A stretch of 64,000 bases of DNA from Nocardia xishanensis NBRC 101358 (lineage in GTDB: Bacteria; Actinomycetota; Actinomycetes; Mycobacteriales; Mycobacteriaceae): NCBI RefSeq assembly GCF_001613365.1, contig NZ_BDCF01000031.1:1-64000 (forward strand), written 5' to 3'. The notes under the pieces are model-generated. The model worked only from the letters and a program-made list of their open reading frames with translations, was not told the origin of the DNA and did no database searches. Shown here in pieces: positions 15,967 through 24,015 of the stretch. A program made the translations under genes and the position numbers. Position 1 is the stretch's first letter. Each line of letters begins with the position of its first letter.

Positions 15967-16299
15967 GTGCAGCCTGAGGGTCAGTTCGACATGCAGCAGT
16001 TACTCGCCCAAGCGCAGCAGATGCAGCAGGCGGTGATGCAGGCGCAGGCCGAGATCGCGGCTTCCGAGGTGGAGGGACAGGCGGGCGGCGGTCTGGTCCA
16101 GGTGCAGATCAAGGCGACCGGCGAGGTGCTGTCGCTGACCATCGACCCGAAGGTGGTCGACCCCGACGATGTCGAGAGCTTGCAGGATCTGGTGATCGGC
16201 GCGGTCAACGACGCGATGAGCAACGCGCAGCGGCTGGCGGCCGAGCGCCTCGGACCGCTCTCCGGCGGCGGTTCGCTGCCCGGGCTGCCGGATTTCTGA
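15967..16299 (+). CDS. ybaB: YbaB/EbfC family nucleoid-associated protein
   Basis: The 110-residue protein has the YbaB pattern: a long N-terminal helix rich in Gln (MQQLLAQAQQMQQAVMQAQA), then GLVQVQIKATGEVLSLTIDP and DLVIGAVNDAMSNAQRLAAE. It binds DNA as a dimer and is nearly always encoded immediately before recR, as here (15 bp apart) and in Rv3716c-Rv3715c. GTG15967 follows GAGAGG. The open frame extends upstream to 15766, but that extension has no family similarity. Confidence 0.93.
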   Translation: MQPEGQFDMQQLLAQAQQMQQAVMQAQAEIAASEVEGQAGGGLVQVQIKATGEVLSLTIDPKVVDPDDVESLQDLVIGAVNDAMSNAQRLAAERLGPLSGGGSLPGLPDF

Positions 16300-16314
16300 T
16301 CGAGGACGGGACGG

Positions 16315-16923
16315 TTGTACGAGGGTCCGGTACAGGATCTGATCGACGAGCTGGGCAAGCTGCCCGGCGTCGGTCCGAAGAGCGCGCAGCGCATCGCTTT
16401 CCATCTGCTCCAGGTGGAGCCGCCGGAGATCGACCGGTTGCAGGCCGCGCTGCAGAAAGTGCGCGACGGCGTGCAGTTCTGCGTGGTGTGCGGCACCGTC
16501 TCCGACGGCGAGCTGTGCCGCATCTGCGCCGATCCTCGTCGTGATCGCAGCATGATCTGCGTGGTCGAGGAGCCCAAGGACGTCCAGGCGATCGAGCGCA
16601 CCCGTGAATTCCGTGGCCGCTATCACGTGCTCGGGGGAGCGCTCGACCCGCTCAGTGGCGTCGGGCCCGACCAGCTGCGGATTCGGGAGCTGTTGGGGCG
16701 CATCGGCAATCAACAGGACGGCGTCGACGTCAGCGAGGTGATCATCGCGACCGACCCGAACACCGAGGGCGAGGCGACGGCCACCTACCTGGTGCGGATG
16801 CTGCGCGATTTCCCCGGTCTCGCGGTGACGCGGCTCGCCTCCGGTCTGCCCATGGGCGGCGATCTGGAGTTCGCCGACGAATTAACCTTGGGGCGAGCCC
16901 TTTCCGGCAGGCGTGCGTTGTAA
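16315..16923 (+). CDS. recR: Recombination mediator protein RecR
   Basis: The 202-residue protein has a helix-hairpin-helix (LIDELGKLPGVGPKSAQRIA), a four-Cys zinc finger (VQFCVVCG...GELCRICAD), a Toprim domain (SMICVVEEPKD, EVIIATDPNTEGEATATYL) and the C-terminal VTRLASGLPMGGDLEFADEL. RecR works with RecO/RecF to load RecA on gapped DNA. Translation starts at TTG16315 (read as Met), which gives the conserved N-terminus YEGPVQDLIDELG. It is co-transcribed with ybaB. Confidence 0.96.
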   Translation: MYEGPVQDLIDELGKLPGVGPKSAQRIAFHLLQVEPPEIDRLQAALQKVRDGVQFCVVCGTVSDGELCRICADPRRDRSMICVVEEPKDVQAIERTREFRGRYHVLGGALDPLSGVGPDQLRIRELLGRIGNQQDGVDVSEVIIATDPNTEGEATATYLVRMLRDFPGLAVTRLASGLPMGGDLEFADELTLGRALSGRRAL

Positions 16924-16965
16924 GTTCTCCGGCTTCGTCCGGTCGCGCGGATTACAGTGCGGGGG

Positions 16966-17586
16966 ATGAGCATCGAGTTCTTGCTGACGACGCTCGTCAT
17001 CGTCGCCACCCCCGGCACCGGCGTCCTGTTCACCCTGGCGGCCGGACTTTCGCGCGGCGTACGCGCCAGCGTCGTCGCGGCCTTCGGCTGCACCCTCGGC
17101 ATCATCCCGCACATGATCGCGGCGGTGACCGGTCTCGCGGCGCTGTTGAACGCCAGTGCCGTCGCCTTCCAGACGCTGAAGTACCTCGGCGTCGCCTATC
17201 TGCTGTACATGGCGTGGAACACGGTGCGGGACAAGGGCGCGCTCGCCATTCCCGACGCCGGAGCCGGTCGCGCCGCGCCCAGCGCGCGCCAAGTGATCGC
17301 CTCGGCGGTGCTGCTCAACATCTTGAATCCGAAGCTGACGATCTTCTTCTTCGCGTTCCTGCCGCAGTTCGTGCCCGCGGGCGCGCCGAACGCGCTGGCC
17401 CGAATGCTCGAACTGAGCGGCATCTTCATGCTGGCCACCTTCGTGGTGTTCGCGGCCTACGGCGCGTGCGCGGCGGCGGTGCGCACGTATGTCATCGCGC
17501 GGCCGATGGTGGTGACGTGGATGCGGCGGGTGTTCGGTGTGTCGTTCGTGGCGCTCGCGGGGCGGCTGGCCGTGCAGAACCAGTAG
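16966..17586 (+). CDS. LysE family translocator
   Basis: The 206-residue, roughly six-helix membrane protein has the LysE/RhtB signature near the N-terminus (VIVATPGTGVLFTLAAGLSR), GVAYLLYMAWNTVRD, and NILNPKLTIFFFAFLPQFV. Members export amino acids or related metabolites by proton exchange. ATG16966 was chosen over GTG16957; TACAGT at 16953-16958 places a transcription start at the ATG, so it is probably leaderless. The substrate is not predictable. It follows recR by 42 bp with its own promoter and corresponds in position to Rv3714c's slot, though it is not homologous as far as I can see. Confidence 0.88.
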   Translation: MSIEFLLTTLVIVATPGTGVLFTLAAGLSRGVRASVVAAFGCTLGIIPHMIAAVTGLAALLNASAVAFQTLKYLGVAYLLYMAWNTVRDKGALAIPDAGAGRAAPSARQVIASAVLLNILNPKLTIFFFAFLPQFVPAGAPNALARMLELSGIFMLATFVVFAAYGACAAAVRTYVIARPMVVTWMRRVFGVSFVALAGRLAVQNQ

Positions 17587-17590
17587 GCGA

Positions 17591-18235
17591 TCAGAACTCC
17601 ACGCGGGTCCACGGGACGCGGGCGAGCGCGTCACGCTCGCCGGTGGTCCACGCCCAGATCAGGTCCGCGACCGTGGCGGGGTCCTCGACGGTGGCGCCGT
17701 AGTGCCGATCGGGTCCGCCGTCGCGGTATTCGACGGTGTATTCGCCGGGCTTGCCGCGGTAGGTCTGGATGTAGTCGTGGTCGGCCCGCTCCACGATCAG
17801 GTACGGGTTCGGCGCCGCGAGCTCCGGAACCCACTGCCGCACAAGCGCTTCGGTGAGATATGGGAACGCGCCCGCGCCGCCGTGGGTGACGGTGACCGGC
17901 ACGTGCCCCGCCGGGTCGATCAGCCAGGCCAGCTGCGGATCGTAGATCGCGTAGTCTCGCGGCGTCGCGATGTCGAACAGCAGCTCGCGCACGTAGCCGA
18001 TCGCGTCGTACGGACACGCCACGTGCAGCACGGCCCCGTTCGCCGCCCCGCCCACGGACTCCTCGCTGAGGAAGCTGTCCTCCTCCGGCAGCTCCAGGTT
18101 CCGCTCGTTGATCTCCGCCGCCATCTGCGCCACCACCGCGGCCTCGGCCACCCCCTGCTGCCCGGTCAAATACGCCTCGACCTCGGTCGGGCTCGCGGCA
18201 ACCCCGGACGGCAACAACACGTGGTCGTAGTTCAC
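17591..18235 (-). CDS. Hypothetical protein, about 214 residues
   Basis: GTG18235 is followed by NYDHVLLPSGVAASPTEVEA. It sits 7 nt downstream of a TACGCT box (18242-18247, minus strand), which fits a leaderless transcript; a longer open frame to 18466 overlaps the divergent gene and lacks a promoter. The protein is acidic and soluble, with features such as YDPQLAWLIDPAGHVPVTVT and PNPYLIVERADHDYIQTYRG. I do not recognise a family; immunity-like or SMI1-like folds are conceivable but unsupported. It is convergent with the LysE gene, 4 bp apart. Confidence 0.65.
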   Translation of the reverse strand: MNYDHVLLPSGVAASPTEVEAYLTGQQGVAEAAVVAQMAAEINERNLELPEEDSFLSEESVGGAANGAVLHVACPYDAIGYVRELLFDIATPRDYAIYDPQLAWLIDPAGHVPVTVTHGGAGAFPYLTEALVRQWVPELAAPNPYLIVERADHDYIQTYRGKPGEYTVEYRDGGPDRHYGATVEDPATVADLIWAWTTGERDALARVPWTRVEF

Positions 18236-18340
18236 CCGGCCAGCGTACGGGGAGCTACCCACCGGCTCGCCGCCCACCGGGGGACCAGACGTGCGGATTG
18301 ACCTACGATTACTGCGACTACCAGCCTGAAGGACGGTCGC

Positions 18341-18985
18341 ATGTCGGAACTGTTCGACTGGTCTTCCCCGAAGACCTACATCCTGCCGGCGGATATGGAC
18401 GACTACCTGGCAATGCCCGAGGAAATGTCGCGCAATATCGAGATCAAGGACGGGATGATCGTTCATTGCGAATCAGCCTCGCCCAATCACTGCGCCATCG
18501 CCAGCAACATCGAGCGCGCGCTGATGGATGGCCGCGCGAAGCGTGATTCCGACGCACCGTGTCTGCGAATCATGCGCGAGGTGGACATGCTGGTGTCGGA
18601 AGTACCTCTGCACTACAAGCGGCCGGATGTGGTCGTCTACCGCTGTATCGAGGAACCGCGGCCCAAGTGGAAGAGGAAGCCTACTGCGGCGGACGCCGTG
18701 CTGGTGGTCGAAGTCGTCTCCCGGACGACCCGCACGACGGATCTCATCGATAAACGGGCGGAGTACGCCCGGCTCGGCATCCCGAACTACTGGATCGTGC
18801 GAATGGCCAACGACGACGGCCCAGCGATTTCGGTCGAGATGCTCACGCTCAGCTCCGCGGGCGAATACGCCCTGCACAGCCTCCGGACCCGCAATCCCAA
18901 TGACCTGCTGGCTCCGGCTATCGAGACGTATTTGCCCTTCGAAGTGCAGGCTACCTGGCAAGACCTCGACGAAGACGTCGACTGA
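18341..18985 (+). CDS. Uma2 family (DUF820) restriction-endonuclease-like protein
   Basis: The 214-residue protein has the PD-(D/E)xK layout of Uma2 proteins: YLAMPEEMSRNIEIKDGMIV, a helical segment with HCAIASNIERAL, then RPDVVVYR (metal-binding Asp) and AVLVVEVVSRTTRTTDLIDK (Glu and Lys region), followed by YARLGIPNYWIVR. These proteins are common in cyanobacteria and actinomycetes; a nuclease role, in some cases in mobile or conflict systems, is predicted but rarely shown. No restriction partner, transposase or toxin partner is adjacent. Confidence 0.85.
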   Translation: MSELFDWSSPKTYILPADMDDYLAMPEEMSRNIEIKDGMIVHCESASPNHCAIASNIERALMDGRAKRDSDAPCLRIMREVDMLVSEVPLHYKRPDVVVYRCIEEPRPKWKRKPTAADAVLVVEVVSRTTRTTDLIDKRAEYARLGIPNYWIVRMANDDGPAISVEMLTLSSAGEYALHSLRTRNPNDLLAPAIETYLPFEVQATWQDLDEDVD

Positions 18986-18989
18986 ACGG

Positions 18990-19193
18990 TCAGGCTTGGC
19001 GGCGGGTGGGGGTTTCGGTGGCGCAGGCGCAGCCGCCTGCTATGTCGAAGCAGTCGACGATGAAGGTATGCCGGGCGTGGCAGAAGGCGGTGCAGCCGGG
19101 GTCGGTGCATTCGGGCATGCGACCCGCGTGGACGATCAGGGTTCCGTGGCAGTGGTCTACCGCGGATTCGCAGGATGTACAGGTCACGCGCAT
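18990..19193 (-). CDS. Cys-rich small protein (67 residues), putative zinc binder
   Basis: MRVTCTSCESAVDHCHGTLI starts the protein after a strong AGGAGG site. It contains nine Cys and several His in pairs typical of a zinc ribbon (CTSC, HCHG, CTDPGC, CHARH, DCF, GGCAC). Small proteins of this pattern are widespread in Nocardia and mycobacteria without known function. It lies convergent to the Uma2 gene, separated by 4 bp. The ATG at 19193 is inside a longer open frame that extends to 19571 but has no other start with a ribosome site. Confidence 0.7.
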   Translation of the reverse strand: MRVTCTSCESAVDHCHGTLIVHAGRMPECTDPGCTAFCHARHTFIVDCFDIAGGCACATETPTRRQA

Positions 19194-19569
19194 GGGACCT
19201 CCTGACGAGATCGGTTGGTGATTCGGTAATAGCACTCGCCAGTGGCGGGTGGTGGGAGGCCGTGACCGGCGTGTCGGAGCGTTTCGCGGCGTGCCGAGTG
19301 GTGAAAATGCTTGCGCGCCAAGCCCGGACGCGTCGACGCCGGGCCTGGCAATCGTGCCGCAACCGGCGTGTCGAGACCGGTGGACACACCGAGACTCGGG
19401 TTGATCGAGGGATTCACGTGCGAAGATGGCTGCACAGTCGACCGGCATCGGCGCGCAGAGCACCCCCGATCCGCACGTATGGACACCGGTCGGCGACCGG
19501 TGCGCGCGCACCGGACGCCCGTGGGTCACGGCCGGACGCGCAACGTCTGACAGCGGAGGTGAGGTCGGC
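19194..19569. promoter_or_regulatory. Divergent intergenic region before the ATP-grasp gene
   Basis: This 376-bp stretch separates the Cys-rich miniprotein from the ATP-grasp gene. The open frame of the latter extends back to 19426, but the added residues look random and lack a ribosome site. Palindromes are present (GCGTCGACGC at 19330-19339, CGGTG-GACA-CACCG at 19378-19391), either of which could be an operator. I see no RNA gene or further coding region. Confidence 0.35.
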
Positions 19570-22317
19570 ATGGTCGCCGATGCGGTGCCCCCGGCGGCGA
19601 CCGCCGCCGACGTGCGAGAACAGATCGCCGAGCAGTTCGCGCGGTACCGCGCGGAGGGCGGGCACAGCGGCGGCTACGACGAATGCGGCAGGCCGACCGG
19701 CGGCTACTACGACGAACTGGTCGACGCCGACGGCAAGGTGCGGCCGATGTGGTCGGAGCTCTCGGCCGACTTCGTCGAAATCGGCATCGCCGGCCTCGGC
19801 AGGCTGGACACCCGCGTGCGCAGGCTGATCGAAGACGACGGCATCACCTACACCGAGGTGGTGCGGGCGGGCGAGGCCGCGATTCCGACGCCGTGGCGGC
19901 TCGACCCGATCCCCCTGCTGGTCTCGGCCGACGACTGGACCAGGCTCGAGGCCGGTCTCGTGCAGCGCTCCCGGGTGCTGGACGAGGTGCTCACCGACGT
20001 CTACGGCTCGCGCCGCACCATCACCTCCGGTCTGCTGCCGCCGGAGGTGGTGTTCGGCAACACGGGCTATGTGCGCGCCGCGCACGGCATCACGATCCCC
20101 GGACGACACCAGCTGTTCCTGCACGGCTGCGACATCAGCCGGTGGAGCGACGGCGAGTTCCGCGCTATCGCCGACTGGGCGCAGGCGCCGTCGGGCGCCG
20201 GTTACGCGCTGGCCGACCGGCGCGTGGTTTCGACCGCGATCCCGGAGGCGTTCGAGCACTCCAGCCCGCGCCCGCTCACGCCGTTCGCCAGGGCGATGCG
20301 GCTGCTGCTGATCGAGGCCGCGCCGGTGGCCGCCGACGACCCGGTGGTGGTGGTGCTGAGCCCGGGGGTGCATTCCGAAACCGCTTTCGATCAGGCGTAT
20401 CTCGCGTCGCGACTGGGGTTCCCGCTGGTCGAGAGCGCCGATCTGGTGGTGCGCGACGGCGCGCTGTGGATGCGTTCGCTCGGCACGCTCCGGCGGGTGG
20501 ACGTGGTGCTGCGACGGGTGGACGCGGAATTCTCCGATCCGCTCGACCTGCGGCCGGATTCGCATCTCGGGGTGGTCGGACTGGTCGAGGTGCTGCGCCG
20601 CGGCGCGGTGACCGTGGTGAACACCCTCGGCAGCGGATTGCTGGAAAACCCTGCGCTGGCGGCGTTTCTGCCGCGGATATCGCGCGCGTTGCTCGGCGAG
20701 GATCTACTGCTCGACAGCGCGCCCACGTACTGGGGCGGCGACTCGAGCGAGCGTTCGCATCTGCTCGCCAATCTGGCGAACCTGATCATCCGGTCGACGG
20801 TGGACGGCGCCACGTTGTTCGGGCCGGACCTCACGGCCACCATGCGCGAGGAGTTGCGGCGGCGCATCGAGACGAACGGCTGGCGATGGGTCGGGCAGGA
20901 GCCTGCCCAGTTCTCGGTGGCCCCCGCCGTGCAGGGTTACGGCGGCTTGGCGGCGGCGCCGGTGGGCATGCGGCTGTTCTCGATCGCCCGCCGCGGCGGA
21001 TTCACCGCGATGGCGGGCGGCCTCGGTCAGCTGCGCCAGCGCACCCAGCCGGACCGGATGGTGATCAAGATCGCGGCCAAGGACGTCTGGGTCCGCGCCG
21101 CGCCCGCAGCGACGACCGCCGTCAGCGCCGAGGCGCCGCACGAGGCGCGCGAGCGGCGGATCGCGCCCGTCGTCGAGGCGATCAGCTCGCCCCGCGTGCT
21201 CAACGATCTGTTCTGGATGGGCCGCTACGGTGAACGCGCCGAGGCGGCGGTTCGACTGCTGATGGCGACCCACGACCGCTACCAGGACTTCCGCTACCGG
21301 CCGTGGATGGAGGGCGCGGAGGCGGTGACCGTGCTGATGTCGGCGCTGGCCGCGACCACGTGCACGACCGCGCCCGACGCGGTTGTCGGCGACATGCGTC
21401 CACCGTGTCCCGTCGAATCATCGAGTGCGACAACAGGTTTTTCGGACGAAGCGCACCCGCGCCCGGCGGAGGCTGCCGAGCACGGCAACGGCTGGGTCGC
21501 CGCGGTCGCGGGCGCGTCCCGCGAGGGGCACGACTACCTCGAATCGCTGACCATCGACCGTGAACTGCCCGGATCGCTCGCGTTCGCGATCGATCGATAC
21601 GGCTCGTCGGCGCGCGCCGTGCGCGACCAGCTCTCGCACGACACCTGGATGATCCTGAGTTCGATGGACCGGGCGCTCGCCGAATACCGTGGCAGCGGAG
21701 GCGATCAGGAGACGGCGCTCTCGGCGGTGCACGCGCAGACGCTCGCCGCGCTGCTCTCGCTGGCGGGCATCTGGTCCGAATCCGTGGTGCGCGACATCGG
21801 CTGGTTCGTCACGGATATCGGCAAACGCGTCGAGCGCGGACTCGCACTGACAGCATTGCTTTCCGCGGCATTGACCGAGACCTACCCCGCTGAGGCTCAG
21901 CGGGTGGTCACCGAGGCGGTGCTGCAAGCCGCCGAGTCCTCGGTGAGTTACCACCGGCGGCACCGGGATTCGGTCCGTGTCTCGGCGGTGGCCGGGCTGC
22001 TGCTGTTCGACAGGGGCAATCCGCGGTCGCTGGCCTACCAGCTGGAACGGTTGGAGACGGATTTCGCCGCGCTGCCCGGCGCCTCGGGATCCTCACGGCC
22101 GCAACGGTTGCTCGCCGAAGCGCAGCGCATCCTGCGCCGCCTCGACCCGGACGAGCTGGAGGTCACCGACGAGAACGGAAGGCGCACCGAATTGGCCGAC
22201 CTGCTCGAAGGCGTGCACCTGCGGCTGCGCAAGATCGCGGAATCCTTCGAGACGACGAAACTGTCTCTGCCGATCGGCATTCAGCCGCTGTGGGGCAGCA
22301 CCCGGGTGGTCGGATGA
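19570..22317 (+). CDS. Circularly permuted type 2 ATP-grasp protein fused to an alpha-E domain
   Basis: The 915-residue protein joins two modules that are separate genes in many bacteria. The first half is the circularly permuted ATP-grasp ligase (YDELVDADGKVRPMWSELSA, IPTPWRLDPIPLLVSADDW, GYVRAAHGITIPGRHQLFLH, TLGSGLLENPALAAFLPRIS). After about residue 520 the all-helical alpha-E domain begins (LNDLFWMGRYGERAEAAVRL, YQDFRYRPWM, FDRGNPRSLAYQLERLETDF). Comparative work (Iyer et al.) predicts that ATP-grasp, alpha-E and transglutaminase genes form peptide or amide-ligation systems; mycobacterial equivalents are Rv2567 and neighbours. ATG19570 follows GGAGGTGAGGT. The stop overlaps the transglutaminase start by 4 bp. 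The substrate is unknown. Confidence 0.88.
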   Translation: MVADAVPPAATAADVREQIAEQFARYRAEGGHSGGYDECGRPTGGYYDELVDADGKVRPMWSELSADFVEIGIAGLGRLDTRVRRLIEDDGITYTEVVRAGEAAIPTPWRLDPIPLLVSADDWTRLEAGLVQRSRVLDEVLTDVYGSRRTITSGLLPPEVVFGNTGYVRAAHGITIPGRHQLFLHGCDISRWSDGEFRAIADWAQAPSGAGYALADRRVVSTAIPEAFEHSSPRPLTPFARAMRLLLIEAAPVAADDPVVVVLSPGVHSETAFDQAYLASRLGFPLVESADLVVRDGALWMRSLGTLRRVDVVLRRVDAEFSDPLDLRPDSHLGVVGLVEVLRRGAVTVVNTLGSGLLENPALAAFLPRISRALLGEDLLLDSAPTYWGGDSSERSHLLANLANLIIRSTVDGATLFGPDLTATMREELRRRIETNGWRWVGQEPAQFSVAPAVQGYGGLAAAPVGMRLFSIARRGGFTAMAGGLGQLRQRTQPDRMVIKIAAKDVWVRAAPAATTAVSAEAPHEARERRIAPVVEAISSPRVLNDLFWMGRYGERAEAAVRLLMATHDRYQDFRYRPWMEGAEAVTVLMSALAATTCTTAPDAVVGDMRPPCPVESSSATTGFSDEAHPRPAEAAEHGNGWVAAVAGASREGHDYLESLTIDRELPGSLAFAIDRYGSSARAVRDQLSHDTWMILSSMDRALAEYRGSGGDQETALSAVHAQTLAALLSLAGIWSESVVRDIGWFVTDIGKRVERGLALTALLSAALTETYPAEAQRVVTEAVLQAAESSVSYHRRHRDSVRVSAVAGLLLFDRGNPRSLAYQLERLETDFAALPGASGSSRPQRLLAEAQRILRRLDPDELEVTDENGRRTELADLLEGVHLRLRKIAESFETTKLSLPIGIQPLWGSTRVVG

Positions 22318-23231
22318 TCGGCGGCGACGGGGCGACCCGGCGGTATCGGGTGGCGCACCGCACCACGTACTCCTATTCCCAGCAGGTCACCAGCTCCTAC
22401 GGCCGGGCCTATTTGACTCCGCGGGAGTTCCCTGGGCAGCGGCTGCTCGCGCACGACGTGCACATCGACCCGGCGCCGTCGGACCGGTCCGTCGGCGCCG
22501 ACGTGTACGGCAACACCACCTGCTATTTCCACGTCACGGCCGGACATCGGGAGCTGGTGGTCAGCGCCGAGTCCACGGTCGAGGTCGACCCGCCCGCCGA
22601 ACTGGCGGACGGACCGGCCGTGCTGCCGTGGGAGTCCGCCCGCCCCGGCCACGGAAACGGTCCGCTCGCAGTGGAATTCACCCTGGACCTGCACCCGCCG
22701 GAGATCACCGACGAGGTCACCGCGTATGCCGCGCGATCGCTGACGCCGGGCCGTCCGCTGCTCGCCGCGGTGCGCGAGCTGACTACCCGCATCCACCGCG
22801 ACTTCGCCTACCGGTCCGGCTCGACGAACGTCTCGACCAGGGTCATCGACGTGTTCGCCGCGCGCACCGGCGTCTGCCAGGATTTCGCAAGAATCGGCGC
22901 GGCCTGCCTGCGCTCGCACGGGCTGGCCGCCCGGTACGTGTCCGGCTATCTGGCCACCGACCCGCCGCCGGGCAAGGAGCGCATGATCGGCGCGGACGCC
23001 ACGCACGCCTGGGCCGCGGTGTGGATACCCGGCGGGAGCCCGGCCGAGCGCGCGGGTCGCTGGATCGGCTTCGACCCGACCAACGATCAGCTCGCCGACG
23101 AACGCTACATCGTCGCCGCGTGGGGTCGCGACTATGCGGATGTGCCGCCGTTGCGCGGCATCATCTACACCGAGGCCAAGGAGAGCGCGATCACCGTGGC
23201 GGTGGACGTCACTCCGGTCGAGGCGCCGTGA
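22314..23231 (+). CDS. Transglutaminase-like cysteine protease family protein
   Basis: The 305-residue protein has an N-terminal beta region (YRVAHRTTYSYSQQVTSSYG, YLTPREFPGQRLLAHDVHID) and a transglutaminase core with the full triad: Cys in ARTGVCQDFARIGAACLRS, His in GADATHAWAAVWIPG, and Asp in WIGFDPTNDQ. Members can cleave or form isopeptide bonds. ATG22314 overlaps the ATP-grasp stop (ATGA), so the two are translationally coupled and probably act in one pathway. The gene ends inside a 16-bp tandem repeat in which each unit carries a TGA. Confidence 0.88.
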   Translation: MIGGDGATRRYRVAHRTTYSYSQQVTSSYGRAYLTPREFPGQRLLAHDVHIDPAPSDRSVGADVYGNTTCYFHVTAGHRELVVSAESTVEVDPPAELADGPAVLPWESARPGHGNGPLAVEFTLDLHPPEITDEVTAYAARSLTPGRPLLAAVRELTTRIHRDFAYRSGSTNVSTRVIDVFAARTGVCQDFARIGAACLRSHGLAARYVSGYLATDPPPGKERMIGADATHAWAAVWIPGGSPAERAGRWIGFDPTNDQLADERYIVAAWGRDYADVPPLRGIIYTEAKESAITVAVDVTPVEAP

Positions 23232-23300
23232 GCCCGAGGCTCCGTGACACCGAAGCGCTGTGATCCTGAAGCGCTGTGATCCTGAAGCGCCGTGACGCTG
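23221..23300. repeat. 16-bp tandem repeat spanning the transglutaminase stop codon
   Basis: Five consecutive 16-bp units (GAGGCGCCGTGAGCCC, GAGGCTCCGTGACACC, GAAGCGCTGTGATCCT twice, GAAGCGCCGTGACGCT) run from the last codons of the gene into the intergenic region. Units three and four are identical, showing recent duplication. Because 16 is not a multiple of three, each copy is in a different frame and only the first TGA acts as stop. Confidence 0.85.
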
Positions 23301-23304
23301 AGGC

Positions 23305-24015
23305 TCAGGCGCGCAGGCGTTCGCGGCGGAGCTGATCGACCTCGGGGAGGTTCAGCGGCTCGAGCGCGTCGACGCCGAGGGCACGGGTGAGCAGGAGGTC
23401 GGCCAGCTCCGGGTTACGGGCGAGGGCGGGACCGTGCATGTAAGTGCCGATGCACGAACCCTGGACCACGCCTTCGAGGCCGTCGCCAACTCCGTTGCCG
23501 ACGCCGCGGGTGACGCGCGCCAAGCCGGTCGCCTCGGGGCCGAGTTTCGTTCCGCCGCGATGATTTTCGAAACCTGTGAGCGGCGCGGTGAGACCCGCGA
23601 GCATGGGGCTGGTCGTCACCTCGCCGATGGCGCGCTTGGCCTGCGGTGAGGTGGTCACGTCGATCAGGCCGACGCCGTCGACGCGTTCGCCCGACGAGGT
23701 CTCGTACCAGTTGCCGAGCACCTGGATGGCGGCGCAGATGGCAAGCACCGGAGCGCCTTTCGCGGCCGCCTCCTGCAAGCCTGGGTAGCGCTGGAGGTGC
23801 CGGGTGGCCAGCCGCTGCGCCGAGTCCTCCGCGCCGCCGAGGGTGTAGATGTCCAGCGAGTTCGGAACCGGTTCGGGCAGCGTGATTTCCACGATCTCGG
23901 CATCGTAGCCGCGCATGCGAAGGCGCTGGCGCAGCACGAGGGCGTTCCCGCCGTCGCCGTAGGTGCCCATCACATCGGGCAGTACCAGGCCGATCCGTAC
24001 GGTCGAGTCACCCAT
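23305..24015 (-). CDS. gatD: Lipid II isoglutaminyl synthase, glutaminase subunit GatD
   Basis: The 236-residue class I amidotransferase matches GatD in length and motifs: IGLVLPDVMGTYGDGGNALV, nucleophile Cys94 in VLAICAAIQVLGNWYE, LTGFENHRGGTKLGPEA, and His in GTYMHGPALARNPELAD. It hydrolyses Gln and passes ammonia to MurT, which amidates the D-Glu alpha-carboxyl of lipid II. The start overlaps the murT stop by 8 bp, so the two subunits are coupled. It corresponds to Rv3713 (annotated cobQ2). Confidence 0.93.
   Translation of the reverse strand: MGDSTVRIGLVLPDVMGTYGDGGNALVLRQRLRMRGYDAEIVEITLPEPVPNSLDIYTLGGAEDSAQRLATRHLQRYPGLQEAAAKGAPVLAICAAIQVLGNWYETSSGERVDGVGLIDVTTSPQAKRAIGEVTTSPMLAGLTAPLTGFENHRGGTKLGPEATGLARVTRGVGNGVGDGLEGVVQGSCIGTYMHGPALARNPELADLLLTRALGVDALEPLNLPEVDQLRRERLRA

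Noticed and set aside
19426..19569. N-terminal extension of the ATP-grasp protein
   Set aside because: No ribosome site, biased random composition; ATG19570 has GGAGGTGAGGT and the family start.
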